Below, one piece after another: positions 42,125 to 51,873 of a stretch of 64,000 nt of DNA. The position numbers were made by a program, and so were the translations under genes. Each line of letters begins with the position of its first letter. The stretch's first letter is position 1. Below the pieces are notes generated by a model. The model was not told the DNA's origin and made no database searches. It worked only from the letters and a program-made list of their open reading frames with translations. This DNA comes from Eremophila alpestris peregrina (Eukaryota; Chordata; Aves; Passeriformes; Alaudidae). Location of the stretch: assembly GCA_009792885.1 (NCBI GenBank), contig WMCF01000150.1, positions 822,318 to 886,317 of the forward strand, given 5' to 3'.

Positions 42125-43501
42125 TCACAGGTAGACGTTGAGGGTCTGCAGGATCACCTGGCGGCACAGGGGGCAGTTGCGCTGGTAGATGTCCTGCTGC
42201 AGGAGCACCTCTGTGCACTCCTGGCACAGGCACAGGTGCCTGCAGGGCAGCAGCAGCACCGTCTTGGTCTGGTCCTGGCAGATGACACATTTCTTACGCT
42301 CCTCTTGCTCCTTCAGCAGAGCCCAGGGGTCGTTGTCGGGGGTTCCCTCGGCGCTCCCGGCTGTTGCATTCAGCTGCTGCCTCCTCGGGGCTTTCCACCA
42401 GGACGTGCCTGCTTCCTCCCTGGCCGTGTGGTGACGCTGCCCTGCCCCAGCACGGCTCAGAGCAGGGCGTGGCTGCGGTCCCTGCTCCGCATCCAGCCGC
42501 TCCTCCCGCTCGGCCGGCGGCTGGCCCGGGGTCACCCTGCCGCTGCCCGGGGCTCTGGGGGCACCCACGGCCCGTGGCTGGTCACTGCCCTGGTTCACCA
42601 TCCTGCCTCCCCGGCTCCAGTTGGTCACCTGCAGGCTCCAGTCGGTCACCTGCAGGATCCAGTCCACCAGCCTGCGCCAGGGCTGGGAGGTCATGGCCAC
42701 GCCCAGGGTCAGCACGGCCACCTGGTAGAGCCTCCAGACGTCCCGCTGCAGGCGGTGGAAGGAGGGCAGCGTGTGGAAGTAGCCCAGCAGGTATCCCGAC
42801 AGCGTCCACAGCAGCCCGGGGTTGAGCACGAAGGCGCTGATGGCCACGATGAGCAGGAGCAAGCCCAGGCCGTACACGTTGACGAAGAAGACGCTGATGA
42901 AGAGGTCGGTGGCGGAGCAGAGCAGCTCGAAGGCCATCTGGCAGGGCGACCACAGCAGGATGGACACGGCGATGGCACCGCTGGACACGTGCGCCAGGAA
43001 GGCGGCCAGCAGCTCCGCCACCCTAACGACGGGCCCGGCCAGCGAGTCCCAGAGCGCGGCGAGCAGCGTGAAGAGGTTCTGCGTGCCGATGAGACACACG
43101 TTGACCAGGCTGTTGACCAGGTACATCAGCAGGCTGGTGCCGATGGCCAGCGCCTCGCACAGCTGCCGGCCCAGCGCCTGCCCGCAGCCCAGCACGGCGC
43201 CCAGCCCGCGCTGCGCCAGCTCCCGGGCCCGCAGCGCCAGGTGCGACGCCAGGTGCCACAGCAGGTGCCCGGCCGCCCGCATGCCCTCCATGGCCCCGCA
43301 GCAGCCGCGCACCAGCACCAGCGCATCCCAGCACGCCACCGCCGCGGCGGCCGCGGCCGCGGGCAGGCTGGAGGCCGCGGCCAGCAGCCACAGCAGCGCG
43401 GACACCAGCGAGGACACCAGGAAGAAGTTGAGGTCGAGCACCAGCAGCAGCAGGTCGAGCAGCAGGCGCAGCCCGCGGAGCAGAGCGAACAGCACGTCCA
43501 T
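42125..43501 (-). CDS. RNF26: E3 ubiquitin-protein ligase RNF26
   Basis: Multi-pass endoplasmic-reticulum RING ligase that in mammals modifies STING/TMEM173 and organises perinuclear endosomes. Single coding exon, 458 residues (human 433). The start at 43,501 was chosen because GGGACCATGG is a strong Kozak site and the protein then begins MDVLFALL, as a hydrophobic N-terminus should. The in-frame upstream extension to 43,741 is Ala/Pro/Arg-rich and not like the family. Several transmembrane stretches fill roughly residues 5-270 (for example LLLDLLLLVLDLNFFLVSSL, and the conserved NSLVNVCLIGTQNLF). A polar linker follows, then the C-terminal RING at 405-446 (CVIC...C.H.C.C...C..CPLC, C3HC5 type) and the ending ILQTLNVYL. 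Residues near 300 contain a heptad duplication (QVTDWSLQVTNWS). Secure identification. Confidence 0.96.
   Translation of the reverse strand: MDVLFALLRGLRLLLDLLLLVLDLNFFLVSSLVSALLWLLAAASSLPAAAAAAAVACWDALVLVRGCCGAMEGMRAAGHLLWHLASHLALRARELAQRGLGAVLGCGQALGRQLCEALAIGTSLLMYLVNSLVNVCLIGTQNLFTLLAALWDSLAGPVVRVAELLAAFLAHVSSGAIAVSILLWSPCQMAFELLCSATDLFISVFFVNVYGLGLLLLIVAISAFVLNPGLLWTLSGYLLGYFHTLPSFHRLQRDVWRLYQVAVLTLGVAMTSQPWRRLVDWILQVTDWSLQVTNWSRGGRMVNQGSDQPRAVGAPRAPGSGRVTPGQPPAEREERLDAEQGPQPRPALSRAGAGQRHHTAREEAGTSWWKAPRRQQLNATAGSAEGTPDNDPWALLKEQEERKKCVICQDQTKTVLLLPCRHLCLCQECTEVLLQQDIYQRNCPLCRQVILQTLNVYL
42605..42664 (-). repeat. RNF26: 21-bp in-frame tandem duplication in RNF26
   Basis: The plus-strand word GTCACCTGCAGGCTCCAGTC is followed directly by a second copy with GGATCC instead of GGCTCC, with a partial copy on the CCAG side. 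In the protein this gives WILQVTD-WSLQVTN-WS, a seven-residue repeat. The frame is kept. Confidence 0.85.
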
Positions 43502-43760
43502 GGTCCCCGCGGGGCCCGTACGGCAGCTCAGCCGCGGGGCCCCTCCGCCATGGGCGCAGACATCTTGGCACCCGCCGCCGTGCGGCTCGCGGCCAATCAG
43601 CGGCGAAGGCCCCGCCTGGGCTCGCCCCCCATTGGTCGGTTCGCAGGATGCGGCGGGGGCGCGGCGCGGGCGTGGCGCGGGCGTGGCGCGGGCGTGGCTC
43701 CCAGCAGAGGCGCGAGCTTGGCCACGCCCGTTGCGGTGCATTTAAAGGGCCAGTACCTCC
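43502..43760. promoter_or_regulatory. RNF26: CpG-island promoter of RNF26, probably bidirectional
   Basis: CpG-dense block upstream of the RNF26 ATG. It holds one CCAAT box on each strand: GGCCAATCAG on the plus strand (CCAAT at 43,593-43,597) and ATTGG at 43,631-43,635, which is CCAAT on the minus strand. The latter is about 70 bp from an expected RNF26 start near 43,560. Three 11-bp repeats with GGGCGTGG, plus an inverted CCACGCCC at about 43,723, lie just beyond. On the plus side a TTTAAA at 43,741 could serve divergent transcription. Confidence 0.65.
43664..43696 (+). repeat. 11-bp tandem repeat, three perfect copies, in RNF26 promoter
   Basis: The unit GCGCGGGCGTG is repeated three times without mismatch. 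Each junction creates GGGCGTGG, the KLF/SP-type GT-box, at 11-bp spacing. Confidence 0.95.
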
Positions 43761-43904
43761 CGTTAGCCCGGAGCGTTCGTTTCACCGCGCGCGACATCCG
43801 TTTTTGCATTGCTTAATTGCGGAAGGAAGACTAGCGAGGAAATTCTCTGTCTCTTTGTGGCAGTGGATCTGCCTGACCACTTCGGTAAGAGGAAAAGCTC
43901 ATGG

Positions 43905-44110
43905 CGCCTTCCAATATCCCAGATTGATCCAAGCCCTGTCCAACCTGGCCTTGGACACTTCCAGGGGTCCAGGAGCAGCCACAGCTTCCCTGGGCAACCT
44001 GTGCCAGGGCCTCCCCACCCTCACAGCGGGGTATTTCTTCCCAACATCCCATCTAACTGTGCCCCCTGTTAGTGGGAAGCCATTCCCCCTTGTCCCACCG
44101 CTCCCAGAGG
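43905..44110 (-). mobile_element. CR1 LINE 3'-end fragment, antisense
   Basis: The plus strand reads TGTCCAACCTGGCCTTGGAC, then GGGCAACCTGTGCCAGGGCC, TCACAGCGGGGTATTTCTTC, CCAACATCCCATCTAA and AAGCCATTCCCCCTTGTCCC. This is the classic reverse complement of the CR1 3' region. Divergence is moderate. Confidence 0.88.
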
Positions 44111-44300
44111 AGGGCACAGGGATGCTCAGGGGATGCAGCAGCTCTGCTCTGGAGACCGGTGGGGAGAGCTGGGGCTGTCCAGCTTGGAGAAGAGAAGGAG
44201 GAGGAGACCTTGGAGTCCCTTCCAGTACCTAAAGGGGCTCCAGGAGAGCTGCAGAGGGACTTGGCACAAGGCATGGAGTGATGGCATGAGGTTCAGGAGC
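44111..44300 (+). mobile_element. CR1 LINE fragment, sense, inverted relative to its neighbour
   Basis: Directly after the antisense copy, the plus strand reads GAGCTGGGGCTGTCCAGCTT, GGAGAAGAGAAGGAGGAGGA, CCTTCCAGTACCTAAAGGGG and CTCCAGGAGAGCTGCAGAGG, the sense CR1 sequence just upstream of the segment present in the antisense copy. The two halves therefore abut in opposite orientation. Confidence 0.85.
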
Positions 44301-47300
44301 CAGGACAGAGCAGGCAGAGTGCACGGGATGGACAGGATTTGGTATCACCCCCCTCACCCTGGTTCCAAAAGCACGGGGGGCACGCAGCACCCGCAGTGTC
44401 CATGTGTGAGACGAGTTTGTGCCAGCCTCAGCCCTGGCACAGGGAAGGTGTGCACTTGCCAGCGGGATCCCCTGGGCCTGTTTGGGACCGAGTCAGCCCA
44501 GGGTCACCCGGCCAAGCAGTTTCCTGCAGGAGGTTTGAACATAAAGCCGTGTCCGTGGCTCAGACCAAGGTTACAGCCCTGGAGCAGCTCCTGCCCTCCC
44601 CGCTGGATCCCAGCCAGGGTGTGAGGCTGTCAAAACCTCCGGCCTTTGCTCTGCCATGCCCCAGGGGATGGTCCAGCCCTGCTGCCTTGATGGTGATGAC
44701 AAGTTCAGGAAAATCCAGCCCTGAAGCCCAAGGCTTTTTAAGGAAGGAGAGTTGGAGTGGATGATGAAGGATGATGACCCATGGGAAAGCCATGTGCAGC
44801 CCAGGAGGCTCCGGCCAGTGTGGGGCCAAGGAGGGAAGCACCACACCCCGGGCAGCGAGGCACGAGCCCCGGAGGGATCTGGGGTCACGTTCCTGCAGGT
44901 GCCCCCCTGAGCCGGGCAGGGGGCGGGCTGGCACATCCGTGTCTGTCTGTCCCTGCCCGGGCTCTGTCCTGCTGTCTGGCCGCCGCCAGCCCCTTTCTCT
45001 GTGGCTCCGAGGCAGCGGGCGCCTGGATCCCCAGGGAGTGCTCGCCGGTGACGGAGGCAGGATGCTTTCAGCATTTATGGTAATGTTTGGATTTCTCATC
45101 GCTTTCCCAAACGGGAGAAGGGAAAAGGGAGCCGAAGCAAGGGCTGGGCGTGCTCCATTCATTCCCTGCCTCCGGCTGTGCACCTGCCCCACCCTCCCTC
45201 CCCGCCCCTGCTGCCTGCCCTGCCACGCCCGGGTGGGCTCGCCACCGCCGGGCTGCAGCATTCAGAGGTCGTAGCTCCATAGCAGGGCTTCTCCGTGCTC
45301 CGCGGGCTGGAGGGGAGCTCTGCCCGCTCTCATTTCCGTAGGATGTCCAGCTCCAGGGCGTGCAGACCTGCAGGAGAGAGGCACAGGGGCGAGGCGGGGT
45401 TGCAGGAGGCTGGGAATCAGGCTGAGACAGTGATTTGGCTGGAGCACAGCGGGGCTTTGGATGGAAACCTTTCCCGGGGCTCTGCGGGGACACAGGGCTC
45501 CCCACCAAGGTGCCTGGCAGCCAGGCTGTGGGTGGGACCCATCCTCGCAAGGACAGTCCCACCCGCAGATGCTCAGGCACTTGCTGGAGGTCTGGGATGA
45601 TGCCACTGCACTCCCAGCTGTGCTCGCAGCAGCCCCGCTGCTGAGCCCCCTCATCAGCCTCACTGGGCACAGGGCAGGCAGAGCTCTGGGACCACCAGAG
45701 CCAAGCCTGAGAGCGCAGAGCCCGGCACTTCTGTGACTCCCTGCCCTGCCTAGGCTGTGCAGCACCGGCCGTGCTGGCACCGAGCCCGGCCACGGGGCTG
45801 CTGCATCACGGCTCCGAGCTGCTGAGCTCACCCCGCGTTCCAGAAAAACAGCAGCCACAGGACGCCAGCTCCAGCGAGTGCCTCAGCCCTGGCAAGATGC
45901 TGAGTCCTTCTGGATTTATCTGGAAGCAGAGGGAGGCAGGCAACGACTCCAGGGCTGGGTGTCGCAGTGCCTGAGGGATTCTCTTGAGCCTGGAGGGATT
46001 CCCCAGCATCTTGAACTTGTTCCTTGGGCACATCCTGAGGGGATTTCTGCAATGTGGGTCCTGCTGGCATCGCTCCAGCGCTCCCAGCGTGCTCCCAGCT
46101 GCGGGCACCATCCCCAGGGTGCCCTCCCCTGCACCCAGGGCCGGCGGCAGCCCCGAGAGCCGGGCCAAGGCAGGCAGCAGGGTCCTGCTGGACACCGCCT
46201 GCAGCCTTACCTCGGGTGCCCTCAGGACAGCCCTGGCCGGCGCTGGGCAGACGGAAGCGGGCGCCTGCAGCCCCGTGCTCGCAGCCCCGGCGCGAACAAT
46301 GGCTCATTGCGCTGCATCCGCTCCGGAAAATCCCCCGGCCCCTCTCGGGCTCCGCTCCAGGATGCTGTGGGTCACTCTTCCTCTGGCCTTGGAGGGGCAG
46401 GTGATGGAGTCCCCCAAGGCACGCACCCCGTGGGCAGGGAGCTGCTGGGGAGAGCTCTCAGGAAGGATCTGGAGCTGCAGGAAGGCCAGCCCAGTGTCCC
46501 CAGCAGCCACGAGCTTCCCTGCCTTTGCTCACCCCGCAGCCCTGAGCAAGAGCAGCAGCACCAGGAATGCTCGCCGTGTTTCTGGAGGGCTCTGTGTCTC
46601 CCCACGATGGGAGCTGGGATATCTATCTCCTCCTGGAGCCCGGCCAGACAGCCCTGGGAAAGGCAAGTCCTCTTCCATGGGAAAGTCCTGCGAGAAGCAA
46701 TTCCTCTTCGGCCAGCCCAGCCCCACTGTTCCCCTGGGCCCTGGTGCTGCATTGTGTCCCCAGTGCTGTGGGGAGGTGACACAAGGACTGGGCCCTGCTT
46801 GCTGCCTTATCCCAGTCACTCCTTGGCTGTCCCCACCCCTCTCCACAGGGAACCTTCCCCAAGGACCTCCAAAGGGATCCCCTGCAAGAGGGGCTCCCCC
46901 AAAGCTGGGCCTGCCCGGGGCTGATCCCTCATTAGGCTTTCTCACAGATGATGCTAATGAGCCGTCCTGGGGGAGCCCCGCAGACAAAGCCGGCAGGAAG
47001 AGATCCCTGCAGGCCAGCCCAGGGAGTGATGCCGTGTCCCCATCCCGGCTTCTCCTCCCTTCCTTGGCAGCAGGGAGCCGGAAAAGCCGGGTGCCAGGGG
47101 GCACAGGGCAGGGCCGTTCCTCCTGCCCCCTCCTCCGGGCAGCTGTGGCTTTGGCAAGGGCTGGATGAGCGTGGCCAGGCCCCCTCGCTGTCCCCTGGGC
47201 AGTGCACGCCGGACCCCAGAGCCATCCCCATCATCTGCCCCATTGTGTGGGGTGTGCCCTGCCCTGTCCCAGCCGGCGCCAGCACAATGGGGCCTTTTTC

Positions 47301-50300
47301 CGGCCGCTGCAGGGGGAGATGCGCTCGGAAATGCTCCCAAGGGAAAGGACGGTTTATAAAGAGCTCCTGGCTTCCCCCGGCTGCCCCCTCAGCACCCATA
47401 TCCCCAAATCCTGCCCCTTGCTCCTTGCCTGCAGTGCTCCCGGGCTGGGAGGGGAGCTTGGGACACGGACGTGACCATCCCAGCTGAACGTGAGTGAGCG
47501 AGGGCAGGACGTGGCTGTCACACCCTGTCCCAGGGCTGCACCTGCTCCGGCCAGAGGGGCTCCGGTACCCCCAGGACCTCGAGTGACAGCCCTGGGCCAC
47601 GGGCTCCTTCTCCCCCTGCCTTGGCAGTGGCTCCCAGCTGGATAAGGTTCTCCCAGGCGTGCTCCAGCTGTCCTTGTCCGTCCGCCCCGCACGCAGCTCC
47701 CGAGGCAGGGAGCGAGGGAACGGCTGCACGGCTCCACAGCCCTCCCTGCCATCCCAAACCAGCCCTCAAAGTCACTCCTGGAGCCCTGGAGCGCTGCTTC
47801 TGTCCTCTGCCAGCAGCCCCATCACCAGGGCAGGATGCTGAGCTCTGTGCCTTGGGCTGGGTCAGCCTTGCCAGCTCAGCTCCTTTTTGGGGCTTTGCCA
47901 CCTCTCTGAATCCGCCGAGCCCCGGCCATCCCCGCACAGCTGCTCCCAAAATCGCACTCCTCCGTGACAGAAATCCAGATGTCACCTTCCTTCCCCTCCC
48001 CACCTTCCTTCCCCCCTTCCGCTCCCGTCCTTCCTTCCTCCACCCTCCCCGGCTCCTGGCGGCCCCTCCTGAACAAAGGCCCCGTAGCCATGGTTAATAA
48101 TCCCCACAGAAAGGCCCTGCACAAGAGCAGAGGAAGAAGGGAGACACAAAGGAGCCGCTGGGAGCCAAGCCGAGGAAAGGGGTTTGGAAGGAGGCGTTTT
48201 CCTGAGCTGGAGGACACGGGCCTTGGAGAGGGCTCCCAGAGGTGGACAGAGATGGGCCAGGGTACCCCAAAGTGACCTCAGGGCACCCAGGGAGCAGAGA
48301 GCCAAAGGCTGGACAGCCCAGGAGGGTTCCTGTGCTTAACCCAGAGTGCAAAGCTTTGTGTGAGCCCCCCAAAATGCAGCAGCAGGGACGGGCAGAAGAT
48401 GCCCCGAGGGTGAGGGGAGCAGTGGCAGGGGAGCAGCCAGCCAACCCCAGGCAGTGTGGGAGAGCTCGGTGCTGGCCCTCATCACATCCCTTCCCTGGGG
48501 AGTGGGGCTGCCCTCGGCCCTGGCGGTGCTGGGTGAAGTGTGCAGGCCTGGCTGGGCACAACCAGAGGTTTCTGGCTGCCCTCCATCCACCCCGGAGACC
48601 TGCAGGGAGCCACCCAGCCCATTGGCACCAGAACTGAGCCAGCCCCCAGCCCATCAGCACCAGCACTGGCAGGGGTTCACTGCTGGCACAGAGCTCCCTC
48701 CGCACCCCCCAGAGCCCACCCCAGCTCCTCTGGGCCCCTCTGGGCTTGGGGAAGGCACAGGGCCCCCCGTCCCACCTGGGACACGCCGAGCCGCCTGTCA
48801 GGACAGGCACAGGCACAGCCCAGCTCCCTCTGGCAGCATCCCAAGGTCCCCGTTATCAGCAGGGATCTGTCTGGCAATGCAGGAAGAGGTGGAATGGCTG
48901 CCAGGTGTGCTGGGATGCACAGCCCCAGGCCTGGCTCCGTGCTGGCCATCGCTGCCCTCCGGCTGCAGAGAGCCAAGCTCAGCAGGAGCCAGAGGAGGGA
49001 GGCAAATGCAATATTGCACACTTCCAGATCGTTCCTGCAACCTGCGATGCTCAGATAACACCGGGAAATCAGCCCTGCCCTGGGCAGGGTCCTGTGGATC
49101 CCAGATTTGCAGCAGCTGTGCCAGGGACTGGCAAAGCCCCACCACTGCCAGGGGCAGAACTGCCTGCCCAGGCACGGCCTCATCCGAGAGGTGGCAGGAG
49201 GGATGGGAGCTGCGGGGGCCCAGGCACCGATATTCCCTCCACTGCCAGGGAGTGAGAGCTCTGGGAGCTGCTCCGTGCCTCAGGTGGAGCCAGGCCTCTG
49301 CTTCCTGACTCTCCCAGCCCAGCTGCGTGCGTGGGACTGTGACATGAGAGCCTCAGCCACAGTTTGTGTGCATCGCCGTGAGTGGGGACTGCAGCCAAAT
49401 CCATTAAGCAGGCAGATAAACAAGAAGGCGTGAGATCAGGCAGCAGGGAGGGAAGATGAAGGTGGCCAGCCTGCCACGCTCCCCACGCACAGTCCCCGAG
49501 CCCGCCGGGTGCCACACACAGTGCAGCGGGGTGATTTCATGCCTGCTGTTCATGCCTCGCTTTCAAACCCTGCCCCTCTTCCCCAGAACCATTCGTTTAT
49601 CAAGGTGGGAAGAAAAGCACGAGTTTTCTTCAAAGTTAAGCAGGCTGGAGCCTCACCAGCTGGAGGCAGAGCCATGCAGTGAGAGCAGGGGGCTGTCTGA
49701 GGGTGGCATGCTCCCCAGCCTGTTTCCCCCAGGGAGTGGCAGTGCCCTTTCCAACTGCTGGGAACTTTTCTGCAGAGGTTTTCTTAGCAACATTCTGCTT
49801 TATTTTTAACGCGGAATAAAAGTTAGCCCCAGAACAAAATGCACCAGGGGCGTGTCAGCAGAGTTCTGCTCGCTTTGTTTGTTTGACTTTGGTGGATGCT
49901 TTCCCGTGGGCCTCCTTCCCTCTTGGGGTGGCATTTGCGGGGTGTTTTGTGCCAAGTCGAACATCCCTTTCCCTGCTCCAAGGACAGCAGAGCCTGAGGC
50001 TCCTCCGGTGCTGCATCCTGTCCTTGGGGAGGGAGGGGAAGAGGGAGAACATTGTCAGGGAGTCCCTGAGCCCGGGGCATCCGCTCAGGGGGGTGGATTT
50101 CCCCTGACAGGGAGCTCCTGCCATGGGGTGTGAGGGCACCCCAAAACTGCGGCTGTGAGACCAGAGAGCAGCTCCTGAGCATCCTGTGCATGATGGCACA
50201 GCTCCCTTGCACTTGTTCTTCCCAGCAATGGGAGGAGGCCTCCCCTGTCCAGCAGCAGCGCGAGGGCTCTGAGCCTTATCTCTGCCCAGCATTGCCATTT

Positions 50301-51700
50301 TAAGCAACTGATCTCCTGGGGAAAAAACTTAATCATTTCCGATGAATCACTGAGTGTGTTTGGCTGGGAAAGCCTTGGAGGGGGGCTGCTGGTCAGGCAT
50401 GCAGAGGAGGAGCAGGAGGAGGGCATGGGAAGGGCCGCTGCATGGCACCGGCCCGGGAGCAGCGCTGGGGCCGGGGGCCAGCACAGGGGGCCGCCGGTGG
50501 GAGAGGTGTTTGGGCACTCCCAGGAGGAATGCGGCGGCTCTGGGGGGACAGCCCAGCCCTTGAGTGGCTCGGGGAGGGTCGGAGGGATGCAGCCCCTGCT
50601 GCCGGGAACAGGAATGATGTGGGGAAAGCAAGTGGAGAAGAGAATGAGAGCAGGAGGAGGGCACTGCCACAGCTCCTGGGAGTTTGGGCAGCCCCTGGGT
50701 CTGTCCTCACGTGTGATGAACAGTGAACCAGCGAGTCTCAGGTGTCCTGTGAATGGGGAAGCGAAAAGGCTTTGAAGGGGAGGAAAGCCTTTGTGCTCCA
50801 GCAGCCCCTCTGGCTCTGATCGACCCGGGGGAAACTGAGGCACGAAGCCAGGCAGTGACAGGGGCAGGGACACTGGGTCCCTCCTGGCTGGCTGTGGGCA
50901 GCTCGCAGCACCTGGCGGGGTTTGTGGCGCTCCTCCCGGCTCTGCCCCGCGCTGCCGGAGGGGCCGGGCTGTGTTGGGCTGGGTGATTACCCCTGGATAA
51001 TGGGAGCCTTGTGCAGCCCCGCCAGCCCCCCCGCCCCCGGGCCGGCCCCCGGCCAGGCTGCTGCCCCGGCCACCGCAGGGAACAGCTTCTCCACAGCCGC
51101 CCCATTCAGCAGCAGCTGCGCGGGGGCTCGGCCCGCGGGTCGCGGTGCTGCCCTGGGGCCCCGCCTCGGGGACAGCGCGGGGCTCCCAGCGGGGTTTGGG
51201 GACACCGAGGCTCAGCGGGGCTGGGGTGCCGACCCTGCACACCCTGGGGACCTGCCTGGGACTCCGCCCCGCTGTCCAAACTGGCCCCAGGTGTGTGTCG
51301 GAGCTCAGATAATGACAAGCAGTGGTTTTTGCCTCCCTGTTTTGAGTCTGTGCTTGTTTGGCGTGGGTTCAAAGGTGACCCAGCAGCAGTGCGGGGCTGG
51401 GGCCGAGCAGGGCAGCAGGTCAACTTCTGATTATCGCCGCTGCTACCTGCACATTGGACTCGCAGCGACTGTCGCCGACATTCCCCGAACACTCTGAAAA
51501 ACACATCCCACGCTCCGGCCCCCTTCTCTGGGTCTGTGAGCGATTCCAGCTCAGCGCCCTGCTGTCTGCCGGGCTCAGCCCGAGCACGCCCGGACAGGCA
51601 GGCAGGAGCTGGCAGGTCTGCAGCCCCTCGGGCGCAGCTGGGAACGGCCCGAGCTCGGCGGGGGCCGTGCTGGGGAGCGGCCCGAGCGCTGCGGGGCTGG
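44301..51700. other. RNF26-MCAM spacer, non-coding
   Basis: No gene was recognised in 7.4 kb. The long frames (348 and 394 codons at 45.9-47.2 kb +, 284 codons at 48.5-49.3 kb +, 385 codons at 50.1-51.2 kb -) overlap in several phases, look compositionally random and match no family. Small signals seen: TTTATAAAG at about 47,353 (TATA-like) and AATAAA at 49,815-49,820 without an upstream gene. CpG density rises from 51.0 kb toward MCAM. Confidence 0.5.
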
Positions 51701-51785
51701 ACACGGCGCTGCGGGGCTGGGCGGCGACGGCGCCGGCTGCTGCTGGGGGTGATAAGCGGCTGCGGGCGGTGGGCAGGCACCTCGC

Positions 51786-51822
51786 CTTCCTCCTCCTCCT
51801 CCTCCTCCTCTCCTCCTCCTCC
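51786..51822. repeat. (TCC)n polypyrimidine tract in MCAM promoter
   Basis: About eleven TCC triplets with one break. Such purine-pyrimidine mirror tracts can form triplex DNA and bind SP-type factors. Confidence 0.9.
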
Positions 51823-51825
51823 GCC

Positions 51826-51833
51826 TGACGTCA
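51826..51833. promoter_or_regulatory. MCAM: Consensus cAMP response element
   Basis: Perfect TGACGTCA palindrome, 41 bp from the MCAM start codon. Confidence 0.75.
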
Positions 51834-51873
51834 GCCCGCGGCCCCGCTCAGTCTCGGGCGGCCGGCGGCGGGC

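Larger units (their letters stand above)
51000..51873 (+). promoter_or_regulatory. MCAM: CpG-island promoter of MCAM with CRE
   Basis: CpG island ending at the MCAM start codon and continuing into intron 1. A perfect palindromic cAMP response element TGACGTCA lies at 51,826-51,833, 41-48 bp before the ATG, directly after a (TCC)n tract. CRE control of MCAM is described in human cells, so the site is a credible functional element. No TATA box was seen. Confidence 0.7.

Noticed and set aside
43502..43741. In-frame 80-codon N-terminal extension of RNF26
   Set aside because: It reads through promoter sequence, including CCAAT boxes, and is Ala/Arg/Pro-rich. The internal ATG at 43,501 has a much better Kozak context and gives the family's hydrophobic N-terminus.
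41984..43816. 610-codon open frame on the plus strand
   Set aside because: It is exactly antisense to RNF26 and low in complexity (Gln/His/Val-rich). A shadow of the real gene.
45878..47168. Plus-strand frames of 348 and 394 codons in two overlapping phases
   Set aside because: Two long frames open at once in different phases indicate GC-driven absence of stops, not coding. No splice logic or known motif.
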